From NCBI GenBank assembly GCA_025449615.1, contig JANWJA010000074.1, positions 1 to 9,051 on the forward strand: a stretch of DNA of 9,051 bases, read 5' to 3'. Below are positions 1-8,359 of this stretch, in pieces. This stretch comes from Methyloceanibacter sp. (GTDB lineage: Bacteria; Pseudomonadota; Alphaproteobacteria; Rhizobiales; Methyloligellaceae). Position 1 is the stretch's first letter. Each line of letters starts with the position of its first letter. The translations under genes were made by a program, and so were the position numbers. Under the pieces are notes generated by a model. That model did not search any database. It was not told the DNA's origin and worked only from the letters and a program-made list of their open reading frames with translations.

Positions 1-14
1 AGGGGAGGCATCTT

Positions 15-1691
15 TTAATAGGAGGCGAGCACCTTGGCGTCAAATTTGCGCTGCTCGTCCTCAGGCCGCGGCGCGACGCCGAGAATGGGGGCAATGCGCT
101 CGATGATTTTGCCCGCGGTGGGAGCGGCGTTGACGCCCGCCGTTGCCTGGTTGCTCGACTCGGCGACGCGTTGCGGCTCGTCGAGCATGACGAGGACGAG
201 ATATTCAGGCGCATCCGTCGGGAAGGTCGAAAGGAAGCTCGTCAACAAGGTCGAGGTCGAATAGTGGCCGCCGACCACCTTTTCGGCGGTGCCGGTCTTG
301 CCGCCGACGCGATAGCCATCGGCGTTGGCGCGCTTGCCGGTGCCTTTCAGCACATTGAGGCGCATCAGCTTCAGCATCGCCGAGCTCGTCTCGGACTTGA
401 GAACTCTGGAGCCGCCGGCCATGCCGTCCTCGCGCGAGCGCGGCAGGAAGGTGGGAGCGACCGCGATCCCGCCATTGACGAGCGGCAGCGTCGAGGCGGC
501 GAGCTGAATCGGCGTCACCGACATGCCGTGACCGAAGGCAATGGTCATGGTGTTGAGCTTCTGCCAATGCGTCGGGATGATCGGCGCGGCGCTGTCGCCG
601 ATCTCGGTCGAGACCCGGCTCATCAGACCGAGCTTCTTGAGGAAAGCGCGGTGGCGATCGACGCCCATTTCGAGCGCCATCTTGGCGGCGCCGATATTCG
701 ACGAATAGATGAACACTTCCGGCACGCTCAAGGAGCGATGCTGTCCGTGGAAGTCGTCGATGGTGAAAGAAGCATAATGGATGGGGCCCGAGGCGTCGTA
801 ATGCGAGCGCATTGACGCAAGCCCCATGTCGAGCACGCCGGCGACGGTGAACACCTTGAACACCGAGCCCATCTCGTAGACGCCGAAGCCGATGCGGTTC
901 AGCCGATCCTTGTCGAGAGCCTGCTCGCGACGATTGGGGTCGTAGTCGGGAAGCGATGCGAGCGCGAGCACCTCGCCGGAATGCACGTCCATAACGATGC
1001 CGGCCGCGGCCTTGGCGTGATAAACCTTGATTGCCTTGCTCAGCTCCTCGCGCATCACATGCTGGGCACCGAGATCGAGCGAGATCGTCACCGCCTGGTC
1101 GTCGCTCATGGTGAGCTGCGGATTATCGTCGATGAATTTCTCGATGCCGGCGAGGCCTTTGTTGTCGACGTCGACCAGCCCGACCACATGGCTAGCCGTT
1201 GTGCCCATTGGATAGACGCGGCGATATTCCTCGATGAAGGCGAGGCCCGGCAGACCAAGCTCGTGGATTTCCTCCTGCTGCTTCGGCGTCAGTTCGCGTT
1301 TGATGCGGACGAAGCGTCCGCCGGCCCGAAGCTTGGCGCGGAGCGTCTTGGCGTCAACGTCGGTGAGCACGCTCGTCACCTGCTCGGCCAGTTCGTCAAT
1401 GTCGATAACTTTGGCCGGATCGGCGTAAAGCGTCGCGCCCTTGATATCGGTGGCGAGCAGACGGCCGTGGCGATCGAGAATGTCCGGGCGGTGCACCGTC
1501 GAGGAAATGTCGTACAGACCGGCAGCGCCTTGACCCATACCGGTGAAGCCGAGCGTCACCAGCCGTCCGCCGATCAGAAGAAAGGCAAGCGCAAAGGCAA
1601 GGCAGGCCAGACGGAAGCGGTTGCGGCCTCGTGCGAGATAGGCTCGCTCAGCACGGGCTGTGGCGGCGTCTGGCTTGGTGGTCTCTGTCAC
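15..1691 (-). CDS. ftsI: Peptidoglycan D,D-transpeptidase FtsI (PBP3), septal cell-wall synthesis
   Basis: FtsI cross-links peptidoglycan at the division septum as a class B penicillin-binding protein working with FtsW. The 558-residue product has a short basic cytoplasmic N-terminus, one membrane anchor at about residues 27-48, and the start of the periplasmic pedestal domain (RPDILDRHGRLLATD, 68-82). The transpeptidase domain shows all three active-site motifs: SVFK (catalytic Ser276, Lys279), SSN (330-332) and KTGT (465-468). The length is normal for the family, and the C-terminal NAAPTAGKII stretch is typical of alphaproteobacterial FtsI. The start is GTG at 1691. It is the only start codon between the ftsL stop and the membrane segment that keeps the anchor intact, and I see no Shine-Dalgarno motif before it. 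The gene lies 12 bases behind ftsL in the same frame, so translation is probably coupled. It is the last gene of the cluster visible here; murE usually follows but lies outside the window. Confidence 0.97.
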   Translation of the reverse strand: MTETTKPDAATARAERAYLARGRNRFRLACLAFALAFLLIGGRLVTLGFTGMGQGAAGLYDISSTVHRPDILDRHGRLLATDIKGATLYADPAKVIDIDELAEQVTSVLTDVDAKTLRAKLRAGGRFVRIKRELTPKQQEEIHELGLPGLAFIEEYRRVYPMGTTASHVVGLVDVDNKGLAGIEKFIDDNPQLTMSDDQAVTISLDLGAQHVMREELSKAIKVYHAKAAAGIVMDVHSGEVLALASLPDYDPNRREQALDKDRLNRIGFGVYEMGSVFKVFTVAGVLDMGLASMRSHYDASGPIHYASFTIDDFHGQHRSLSVPEVFIYSSNIGAAKMALEMGVDRHRAFLKKLGLMSRVSTEIGDSAAPIIPTHWQKLNTMTIAFGHGMSVTPIQLAASTLPLVNGGIAVAPTFLPRSREDGMAGGSRVLKSETSSAMLKLMRLNVLKGTGKRANADGYRVGGKTGTAEKVVGGHYSTSTLLTSFLSTFPTDAPEYLVLVMLDEPQRVAESSNQATAGVNAAPTAGKIIERIAPILGVAPRPEDEQRKFDAKVLASY

Positions 1692-1703
1692 GACTTTGCC
1701 GAA

Positions 1704-2162
1704 TTACTGGACTGAGGCCGTGACAGGCTTGACGATGTCCGCCTCAGGCCAGGGCGCCGAAGCGGACGCCGCGCCCGCCGCCGGAACGTTGGCGACGGCC
1801 GACGGGCGCTTGGCCGACCCGGCCGGCTTTGGCGCCGGCACTTGCGCCGCCACCGGAGGAACCGCCTCAAGCCGGGTGCGGTCGAAATCGCGGTCGCTCA
1901 CGGTGTCGATGGTGACGAGCTGGGTGGGCCTCGCCGGAGCGAGCTTCAGATATTTCTGCGCCAGCCGCTCGATGCGCTCAGGGCGATTGAGCAAGCTCCA
2001 TTCGGCGCGGAGGACGGCAATACCGTCCCGCTCCTCGTCGATGTGCTTGCCGAGCGTGACAATTTCGGCGTCGAGCGCGCGCGATTGGTACTTCACCTGA
2101 TAGATGACGTAAGCCAGCGCGACGAGGCCAAGCACGAGACAGATATTGACGAAACGCAGCAT
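1704..2162 (-). CDS. ftsL: Cell division protein FtsL
   Basis: FtsL is a bitopic division protein that forms a complex with FtsB and FtsQ and helps activate FtsWI at the septum. The 152-residue product starts with one membrane span (about residues 4-22, VNICLVLGLVALAYVIYQV). A heptad-rich periplasmic coiled coil follows (about 26-75, including ALDAEIVTLGKHIDEE and LRAEWSLLNRPERIERLAQK). The tail is rich in Ala and Pro (about 97-140) and probably unstructured. I chose ATG at 2162 because the membrane span follows it directly, as is usual for FtsL. A longer version from TTG at 2207 would add 15 polar residues and overlap the end of rsmH. FtsL diverges strongly in sequence, so the assignment rests on topology plus its place between rsmH and ftsI. 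The tail is longer than in enteric FtsL, which is common in alphaproteobacteria. Confidence 0.9.
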   Translation of the reverse strand: MLRFVNICLVLGLVALAYVIYQVKYQSRALDAEIVTLGKHIDEERDGIAVLRAEWSLLNRPERIERLAQKYLKLAPARPTQLVTIDTVSDRDFDRTRLEAVPPVAAQVPAPKPAGSAKRPSAVANVPAAGAASASAPWPEADIVKPVTASVQ

Positions 2163-2190
2163 TTTTGAACTCGCAGACTGAAGTCGACCC

Positions 2191-3219
2191 TCACATGTAA
2201 AAGCCAAGCCGTGGCACCCCGAGCGCGGCCAGGTCGAGAGGATGCGCGGGAGCCCCGGTGCGCTCCGCCGCCCTGAGGCGTGCCGAGCGGGCCCGAGGAT
2301 TCCGCCTGATCTCGGCCTGATTCGGTTCTACCGGACGCCGGTTAAGAAGCCGGAAGCTCGGGGCGGGAATTTCGCCTCCCGCCTCCGGGAGATGGCGCGA
2401 GGCACGCGGCGGCGGCGCGCTCCGGCTGGCGAAGAACCGCTTGGCAATCCGGTCCTCGAGCGAATGAAAGGTGACGACGGCAAGCCGGCCGCCTGCTTCC
2501 AGCAGACGCTCGGCGGCGGAGAGGCCGCGGGCGAGCTCGTCAAGCTCCTCGTTGAGATAAAGCCGTAAGCCCTGAAAAGTGCGGGTGGCGGGGTGCTTCT
2601 TCTCCTCGCGTGTGCGCCCGAGGACGCCGGCGACGATATCGGCGAGCTCCGCGGTGGTCGCGATCGGCGCCTCGGCGCGACGCTTGACGATGGCCTTAGC
2701 GATGGCGCGGGAGCGCCGCTCCTCGCCGAGCTTGAAGAGAATTTCGGCAAGCTCCTGTTCGCCCAAACTGTTGACGATGTCGCGCGCCGAAGCGCCCCCC
2801 TGCCCCATGCGCATGTCGAGGGGGCCGTCCTGGCTGAAGGAGAAACCGCGGGCCGGCTCGTCGAGCTGCATCGAGGAGACGCCGAGATCGAGCACGACGC
2901 CCCCGACGGAGTTGAAACCTTCGCTCGCGGCGAGCTCGACCATCTCGCTGTAGCGGCCGAGCACCGCCAGCACCCTTCCGGGATAGGCTGTCGCCAACTC
3001 TCCGCTCAGGCGAAAGGCTTCGGGATCGCGATCGATGGCGATGATCTTGCAGTCGACTGACTCGAGGATGGCCTGGCTGTAACCGCCCGCCCCGAAGGTG
3101 CCATCGACGATGATCTCGCCGTCCTTGGGATCAAGCTGCGCGAGAACCTCGGAGAGCATCACGGGAATGTGGCGGGCCGGTCCGCCTACGGCAGCCGGGC
3201 TGCCGCGACCCGCCATCAT
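2191..3219 (-). CDS. rsmH: 16S rRNA (cytosine(1402)-N(4))-methyltransferase RsmH
   Basis: RsmH (formerly MraW) uses S-adenosylmethionine to methylate N4 of C1402 in the decoding centre of 16S rRNA, in the cytoplasm. From the start chosen here it has 342 residues, a normal length. Family motifs appear in order: HIPVML (17-22), the SAM-binding loop DGTFGAGGYS (39-48), DLGVSSMQLD (111-120), HPATRTFQGLRLYLNEEL (209-226), SLEDRIAKRFF (253-263) and a C-terminal RNPRARSARLRAAER (307-321). The start is ATG at 3219. It overlaps the mraZ stop as ATGA and has a purine-rich AGAGGGAG ribosome-binding sequence a few bases upstream. The open frame runs further upstream to 3336, but that part overlaps mraZ and reads as low-complexity Arg/Gly. 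The overlap implies translational coupling with mraZ. The next gene, ftsL, begins 28 bases after the stop. Confidence 0.97.
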   Translation of the reverse strand: MMAGRGSPAAVGGPARHIPVMLSEVLAQLDPKDGEIIVDGTFGAGGYSQAILESVDCKIIAIDRDPEAFRLSGELATAYPGRVLAVLGRYSEMVELAASEGFNSVGGVVLDLGVSSMQLDEPARGFSFSQDGPLDMRMGQGGASARDIVNSLGEQELAEILFKLGEERRSRAIAKAIVKRRAEAPIATTAELADIVAGVLGRTREEKKHPATRTFQGLRLYLNEELDELARGLSAAERLLEAGGRLAVVTFHSLEDRIAKRFFASRSAPPPRASRHLPEAGGEIPAPSFRLLNRRPVEPNQAEIRRNPRARSARLRAAERTGAPAHPLDLAALGVPRLGFYM

Positions 3220-3698
3220 TCCCGTGCTCCCTCTGGCCCGCCGCTTCCGCGGCGCCCCGCGCCGAGTAACTTGCGGAGATCGCGCACCTTCTGGCGCGCC
3301 CCCGCGAGATGAGTTTCGAAACGCTTCGGCTCCCACAGCTGGAATTTTTCGCCGAGCCCGACAAAGGTGATGTGCGTGGTGATGCCGGCGTGCGCGCGCA
3401 AACGTTCAGGCAGAATGGTGCGTCCGTCCTGATCGATGGACAGGATCTCGCTGGTGCCGAACAAGGCCGTGGCGAGCTGGTCCTTCTCGTCCGAATACGG
3501 TGCGAGGTCCTCGACCAGCGCGTTGATCTTGTCGATGAGCCGCTGGCCCCCAGCATCGAGCGCCGGCGCATCGAGCGAGGGATAGCAGTAGATGCCGTCG
3601 AGGCCGTCTTTGGCGAGAACTGTGCGGAAAGAAGCGGGGACCGAAACGCGGCCCTTGATGTCGATCTTGTTGGTGAAAGTCGAGACAAACTGGTCCAT
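3216..3698 (-). CDS. mraZ: Transcriptional regulator MraZ
   Basis: MraZ is a ring-forming DNA-binding protein of the AbrB/SpoVT fold that regulates its own dcw operon by binding direct repeats near the promoter. The product has 160 residues and the expected two half-domains, each with its signature: KGRVSVPASFR (15-25) and DQDGRTILPERLR (89-101). The C-terminus is a basic, Gly-rich tail. I chose ATG at 3698 because MDQFVSTFTNKIDIKGR is the family N-terminus and a GAGGGGGAG purine tract lies directly upstream. A GTG at 3725 would add nine residues unlike the family. The stop overlaps the rsmH start (ATGA). Upstream at 3854-3898 lies a 10-bp-periodic TGGG array that fits a MraZ operator, so negative autoregulation of the whole cluster is likely. 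Confidence 0.96.
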   Translation of the reverse strand: MDQFVSTFTNKIDIKGRVSVPASFRTVLAKDGLDGIYCYPSLDAPALDAGGQRLIDKINALVEDLAPYSDEKDQLATALFGTSEILSIDQDGRTILPERLRAHAGITTHITFVGLGEKFQLWEPKRFETHLAGARQKVRDLRKLLGAGRRGSGGPEGARE

Positions 3699-3764
3699 CT
3701 CCCCCTCACACACCCGAGCCGACACGGGACAAATTCAAAAGCTGGAGGTGCAGGCTCCTGCCCG

Positions 3765-3831
3765 AAAAATGATGGGAGAGGCGGCGCAGATCCCCCCGTG
3801 GCCTCTAAGGAGCGCGGCCAGCCTCTCCCAT
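3765..3831 (-). promoter_or_regulatory. Hairpin with T-run in the mraZ leader (attenuator-like)
   Basis: Reading the minus strand, a perfect 11-base arm (ATGGGAGAGGC, 3831-3821) pairs with GCCTCTCCCAT at 3782-3772. An inner TGGCC (3820-3816) adjoins the first arm and pairs with GGCCA at 3803-3799, leaving a bulge of about 16 bases on the 3' side. Two bases after the outer stem comes TTTTT (3769-3765). The shape resembles an intrinsic terminator, yet no minus-strand gene lies upstream of it. If the promoter at 3855-3883 is right, the hairpin lies in the untranslated leader of mraZ. A regulatory role is inference. Confidence 0.45.
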
Positions 3832-3853
3832 TTACTCACCGAACGGGCAATGA

Positions 3854-3898
3854 TGGGATAGCATGGGATTTTATGGGCGTCAATGGAGCAGGCCTGGG
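3854..3898. promoter_or_regulatory. MraZ-box array (TGGG direct repeats, 10-bp period)
   Basis: On the plus strand TGGG begins at 3854, 3864 and 3874. A degenerate TGGA follows at 3884 and another TGGG at 3895. The first four are spaced exactly 10 bp apart, one helical turn. Known MraZ operators are TGGGN direct repeats separated by five bases, which is the same period. The mraZ coding sequence starts about 150 bases away on the minus strand, where the repeats read CCCA. I am not certain which orientation is usual in alphaproteobacteria. A further TGGG at 3773 lies in the hairpin arm. Confidence 0.7.
3855..3883 (-). promoter_or_regulatory. Candidate mraZ (dcw) promoter overlapping the MraZ boxes
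   Basis: On the minus strand TTGACG (3883-3878) is followed after 17 bases by TATCCC (3860-3855). The -35 matches the consensus in five of six positions; the -10 is weak. It lies inside the TGGG repeat array, so MraZ bound there would block RNA polymerase. Transcription from here would give a leader of about 150 bases before the mraZ ATG. Confidence 0.4.
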
Positions 3899-4026
3899 AG
3901 TACATGAGTTGCTCACGAGAAAGCGCGGTAATTCGAGTGCCGTCGCCTTCATTTTTGGTTAACCGCCGCGATTGCCGCTTGCGGGCGAAGCGGGTTACAA
4001 CGGCAAACGAACGGGGTTGCACCATT

Positions 4027-4077
4027 TCCGCTGCTGATTCGCGGGGGCGCGGTCTTTGCAAAGAGGGCCGCAGCGGA
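4027..4077. repeat. Nested palindromes upstream of the hydrolase gene
   Basis: A perfect 12-bp palindrome TCTTTGCAAAGA (4053-4064) sits inside a wider perfect inverted repeat, TCCGCTGC (4027-4034) and GCAGCGGA (4070-4077). It ends 59 bases before the hydrolase ATG. It could be an operator or a leader hairpin; nothing identifies the binder. Confidence 0.4.
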
Positions 4078-4136
4078 GCAGAGGTCGCGCCACTGTTCCT
4101 GATCGCGACGAGGGGACCCCGCGGGTCTAAGGGTGC

Positions 4137-5063
4137 ATGGTCACGAGACAGCTGAAGGCGACGCTCGGCCTTGCCGCCATCGCGCTTGCGCTCGGCTCTT
4201 GCGGGCTCAGCGCCGGTGACGCCGCGGACGGACCTTATGCGCGGCTGGGTCCCGTGGATGCCCCGGTCAAGCTCTATTACGAAGACGCGGGGCACGGCTC
4301 CCCTGTCCTGCTGATCCATGGCTTCGGTGCAAGCACCTATACGTGGCGCCACATCGCGCCCGAACTCGCCCGGACCCACAGAGTCATAGCCGTCGACCTC
4401 AAAGGCTTCGGCCAATCGGACAAGCCGTTCGACAGCCGCTATTCGGTGTTCGATCAGGCCGATCTTTTGGCCCAGCTCATCGAGGAAAAGGATCTCCACC
4501 ACCTCACGCTGGTCGGGCACTCATTCGGCGGCGGCGTGGCGCTGATGCTCGCGCTCGAAGCCGATCAACGGCTGAAGGGGCGCATCGCCAAGCTGGTGCT
4601 GCTCGACTCGATCGCCTATCCGCAGCAGATCCCGGTGTTCTTCCGCCTGCTCGACGTGCCGCTCGTCTCGCAGCTCGGCGTGCGCATGGTGCCGCCCACG
4701 GTGCAGACGCGGGTGGCGCTGCGCATCGCCTATCTCGACGACAGCAAGATCGACCCCGAGGAGGTCGAGACGTATGCCGCCCCGCTCAAGACCGCGGCCG
4801 GCAAGCACGCCATGATCCACAGCGCGCGCCAGATCATGCCCGACGGCATTGCTGAGCTGTCGGAACGCTACAAGACCATCGAGCTGCCGACGCTGATCCT
4901 GTGGTGCGATCACGATCGCATCGTGCCGTTCGAGGTGGGCCTCAGATTGAGACGCACTCTGCCCAACTCCACCTTGCGGCTGGTCGAAGGCTGTGGGCAC
5001 ATGCCGCAGGAGGAGCAGCCGGCCGCGACGCTAGGGCTGCTCGAAAGCTTTATCGGCGGCTGA
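4137..5063 (+). CDS. Alpha/beta-fold hydrolase, probable lipoprotein
   Basis: The 308-residue protein begins with a signal peptide (basic MVTRQLK, then a hydrophobic core). It ends in LGSC, a plausible lipobox with Cys22, so the mature enzyme is probably tethered to a membrane facing the periplasm. The rest is a classic alpha/beta hydrolase: oxyanion-region HGFG (61-64), Asp87-Leu-Lys-Gly-Phe-Gly-Gln-Ser-Asp, nucleophile elbow GHSFGG with Ser129, acid Asp260 in CDHDRIVP and His288 in GCGHMPQEE. The catalytic triad is complete, so it should be active on an ester, lactone or similar substrate. The fold alone does not tell which. The start is ATG at 4137, with AAGG a few bases upstream. It is transcribed away from the dcw cluster and stands alone, 138 bases before katG. 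No terminator is evident after it, so some read-through into katG is possible. Confidence 0.9.
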   Translation: MVTRQLKATLGLAAIALALGSCGLSAGDAADGPYARLGPVDAPVKLYYEDAGHGSPVLLIHGFGASTYTWRHIAPELARTHRVIAVDLKGFGQSDKPFDSRYSVFDQADLLAQLIEEKDLHHLTLVGHSFGGGVALMLALEADQRLKGRIAKLVLLDSIAYPQQIPVFFRLLDVPLVSQLGVRMVPPTVQTRVALRIAYLDDSKIDPEEVETYAAPLKTAAGKHAMIHSARQIMPDGIAELSERYKTIELPTLILWCDHDRIVPFEVGLRLRRTLPNSTLRLVEGCGHMPQEEQPAATLGLLESFIGG

Positions 5064-5101
5064 GCCGACCCTCCCCGAAGATCAGCGTTACTTATCATCC
5101 T

Positions 5102-5130
5102 CATAGGCAAATACGATTTGCCCTTATAAT
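5102..5130 (+). promoter_or_regulatory. Candidate katG promoter with embedded 17-bp palindrome
   Basis: A perfect TATAAT -10 box lies at 5125-5130. At the proper distance upstream the -35 (5102-5107, CATAGG) is poor, as in many activator-dependent promoters. Between them sits a perfect inverted repeat, GGCAAAT-ACG-ATTTGCC (5106-5122), which overlaps the -35 position and ends two bases before the -10. It is a strong operator candidate. Its position suits a repressor, or a regulator that acts across the spacer. The regulator is unknown: the ATAG-N7-CTAT pattern of OxyR is not clearly met, and no oxyR gene is adjacent. Confidence 0.5.
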
Positions 5131-5141
5131 GGGGCGCATAG

Positions 5142-7370
<2,229 letters not shown>

Positions 7371-7393
7371 TCTCGAGACGGGTCGTTGAATGC

Positions 7394-7427
7394 AAAAAGG
7401 CCGGCGCCCGAAAGGAACGCCAGCCTT
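7394..7427 (-). terminator. Rho-independent terminator after the DUF1328 gene
   Basis: On the minus strand AAGGCTGGCG (7427-7418) pairs with CGCCGGCCTT (7406-7397) across an 11-base loop. There is one internal mismatch, and a run of five T (7398-7394) follows. It lies 23 bases after the stop of the minus-strand small gene and 24 bases after the katG stop. It may also slow plus-strand transcripts from katG, but that strand lacks a good T-run. Confidence 0.8.
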
Positions 7428-7449
7428 GTCGTTTCCCTGTGGCTCGAGG

Positions 7450-7620
7450 CTAACGTGCCGTCCCTCTGACGAAGTGCATGACCAGCGAGATCAGCAGCAG
7501 AACCAGGAAGATATAGAACAGGATCTGAGCGATGCCCGCGGAAGCGCCGGCGATGCCGCCGAAGCCGAGAGCGGCTGCGATCAGCGCAATCACCAGGAAG
7601 GTTAATGCCCAACCAAGCAT
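7450..7620 (-). CDS. Small DUF1328 (UPF0391, YtjA-type) membrane protein
   Basis: This 56-residue protein ([20 protein letters not shown]... ending [14 protein letters not shown]) is almost wholly hydrophobic, with two predicted membrane segments at about residues 4-22 and 30-50. A Gly/Ala turn ([14 protein letters not shown]) joins them. The opening [25 protein letters not shown] is the signature of the DUF1328 family, whose members are about 50-60 residues long. The function of the family is unknown; members are often linked to general stress responses. ATG at 7620 has an AAGGAGA ribosome-binding site six bases upstream. The gene ends 80 bases from katG and is convergent with it. It has its own terminator (7394-7427) and a possible EcfG-type promoter (7657-7682), so it is probably a single-gene unit separate from rnpB. 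Confidence 0.88.
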   Translation of the reverse strand: MLGWALTFLVIALIAAALGFGGIAGASAGIAQILFYIFLVLLLISLVMHFVRGTAR

Positions 7621-7656
7621 GGCAGTCTCCTTTCGCGTGTCAGTTTCTGCCTCTAG

Positions 7657-7682
7657 AACGCGTAGGCGTGGCGCTAAGTTGC
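7657..7682 (-). promoter_or_regulatory. Possible EcfG-type stress promoter of the DUF1328 gene
   Basis: On the minus strand GCAAC (7682-7678) is followed after 17 bases by CGTT (7660-7657). The ATG lies 36 bases further on. The general stress sigma factor EcfG of alphaproteobacteria recognises about GGAAC-N16/17-CGTT, so this matches eight of nine core positions at the right spacing. Such short motifs occur by chance, so this is a suggestion. Confidence 0.4.
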
Positions 7683-7705
7683 AGTCGGGCCGAGACCCCT
7701 CCCCG

Positions 7706-7746
7706 AAAAATTGGAGACCGGCGCGCGAGAGTCACCCGCGCGCCGG
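7706..7746 (-). terminator. Terminator of rnpB
   Basis: On the minus strand CCGGCGCGCG (7746-7737) pairs perfectly with CGCGCGCCGG (7727-7718) across a nine-base loop. Seven bases later comes TTTTT (7710-7706). It begins about ten bases after the predicted 3' end of RNase P RNA. The T-run is a little distant, but the stem is very strong. Confidence 0.7.
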
Positions 7747-7754
7747 CCGTAGCA

Positions 7755-8156
<402 letters not shown>

Positions 8157-8160
8157 GGGC

Positions 8161-8190
8161 TAATAAGGGGTCTGCATCCCCAAGGGTCAA
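8161..8190 (-). promoter_or_regulatory. rnpB promoter
   Basis: On the minus strand TTGACC (8190-8185) is followed after 18 bases by TTATTA (8166-8161). The predicted 5' end of RNase P RNA at about 8155-8156 is five to six bases downstream, where a transcription start would be expected. The agreement between this promoter and the P1-derived end supports both calls. Confidence 0.65.
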
Positions 8191-8359
8191 GCCGACGCGC
8201 CCCGACTGGTTACTGCCCGCCTATCCGCGCCCGCCGGAACCGGTGACCGCCTCGTAACGGCATTTTGATAGCCGCTTTGACGTTTGTTCTCCTATTGTGC
8301 GGGCTTCAGGCCCGAGCGGCCAGAAGAGCAAATCCACAACGCCCAAAGAAAGCAAAGCA

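Larger units (their letters stand above)
3699..4136. other. Divergent intergenic region between mraZ and the alpha/beta hydrolase gene
   Basis: This stretch of about 440 bases separates the minus-strand dcw cluster from the plus-strand hydrolase gene. It holds the mraZ promoter and repeat array, a leader hairpin with a T-run, and further palindromes on the hydrolase side at 4027-4077. I see no convincing coding sequence in it; open frames crossing it have arbitrary composition and no ribosome-binding site. I could not identify a clear sigma70 promoter for the hydrolase gene. Confidence 0.7.

Noticed and set aside
1..14. Possible start of the next dcw gene (ATG at 11-9 on the minus strand)
   Set aside because: Only a few codons are visible and no Shine-Dalgarno motif precedes it on the minus strand, so a murE start cannot be claimed.
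3220..3336. N-terminal extension of RsmH by 39 residues
   Set aside because: It overlaps the mraZ coding end, is low-complexity Arg/Gly, and the ATG at 3219 has a good ribosome-binding site and the typical ATGA overlap.
3972..4000. TTGCCG-N17-TTACAA as a promoter for the hydrolase gene
   Set aside because: The -10 matches the consensus too poorly to support a call.
3883..4155. 90-codon open frame on the plus strand in the divergent intergenic region
   Set aside because: No ribosome-binding site, arbitrary Arg/Ser-rich composition, overlap with the hydrolase start, and it covers the MraZ repeats and palindromes.
3735..4520. 261-codon open frame on the minus strand
   Set aside because: It runs antisense to the well-supported hydrolase gene and through the regulatory region, with no recognisable domain; high GC makes long antisense frames common.
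5103..5141. OxyR site in the katG promoter (ATAG at 5103 and again at 5138)
   Set aside because: The two ATAG units are 35 bases apart, not 22, and the CTAT partners are missing, so the four-part OxyR pattern is not met.
8236..8260. GGAAC followed by CGTAACGG as an EcfG promoter for the YHS-like gene
   Set aside because: The spacing to any CGTT-like element is wrong, and no start signal follows at a suitable distance.
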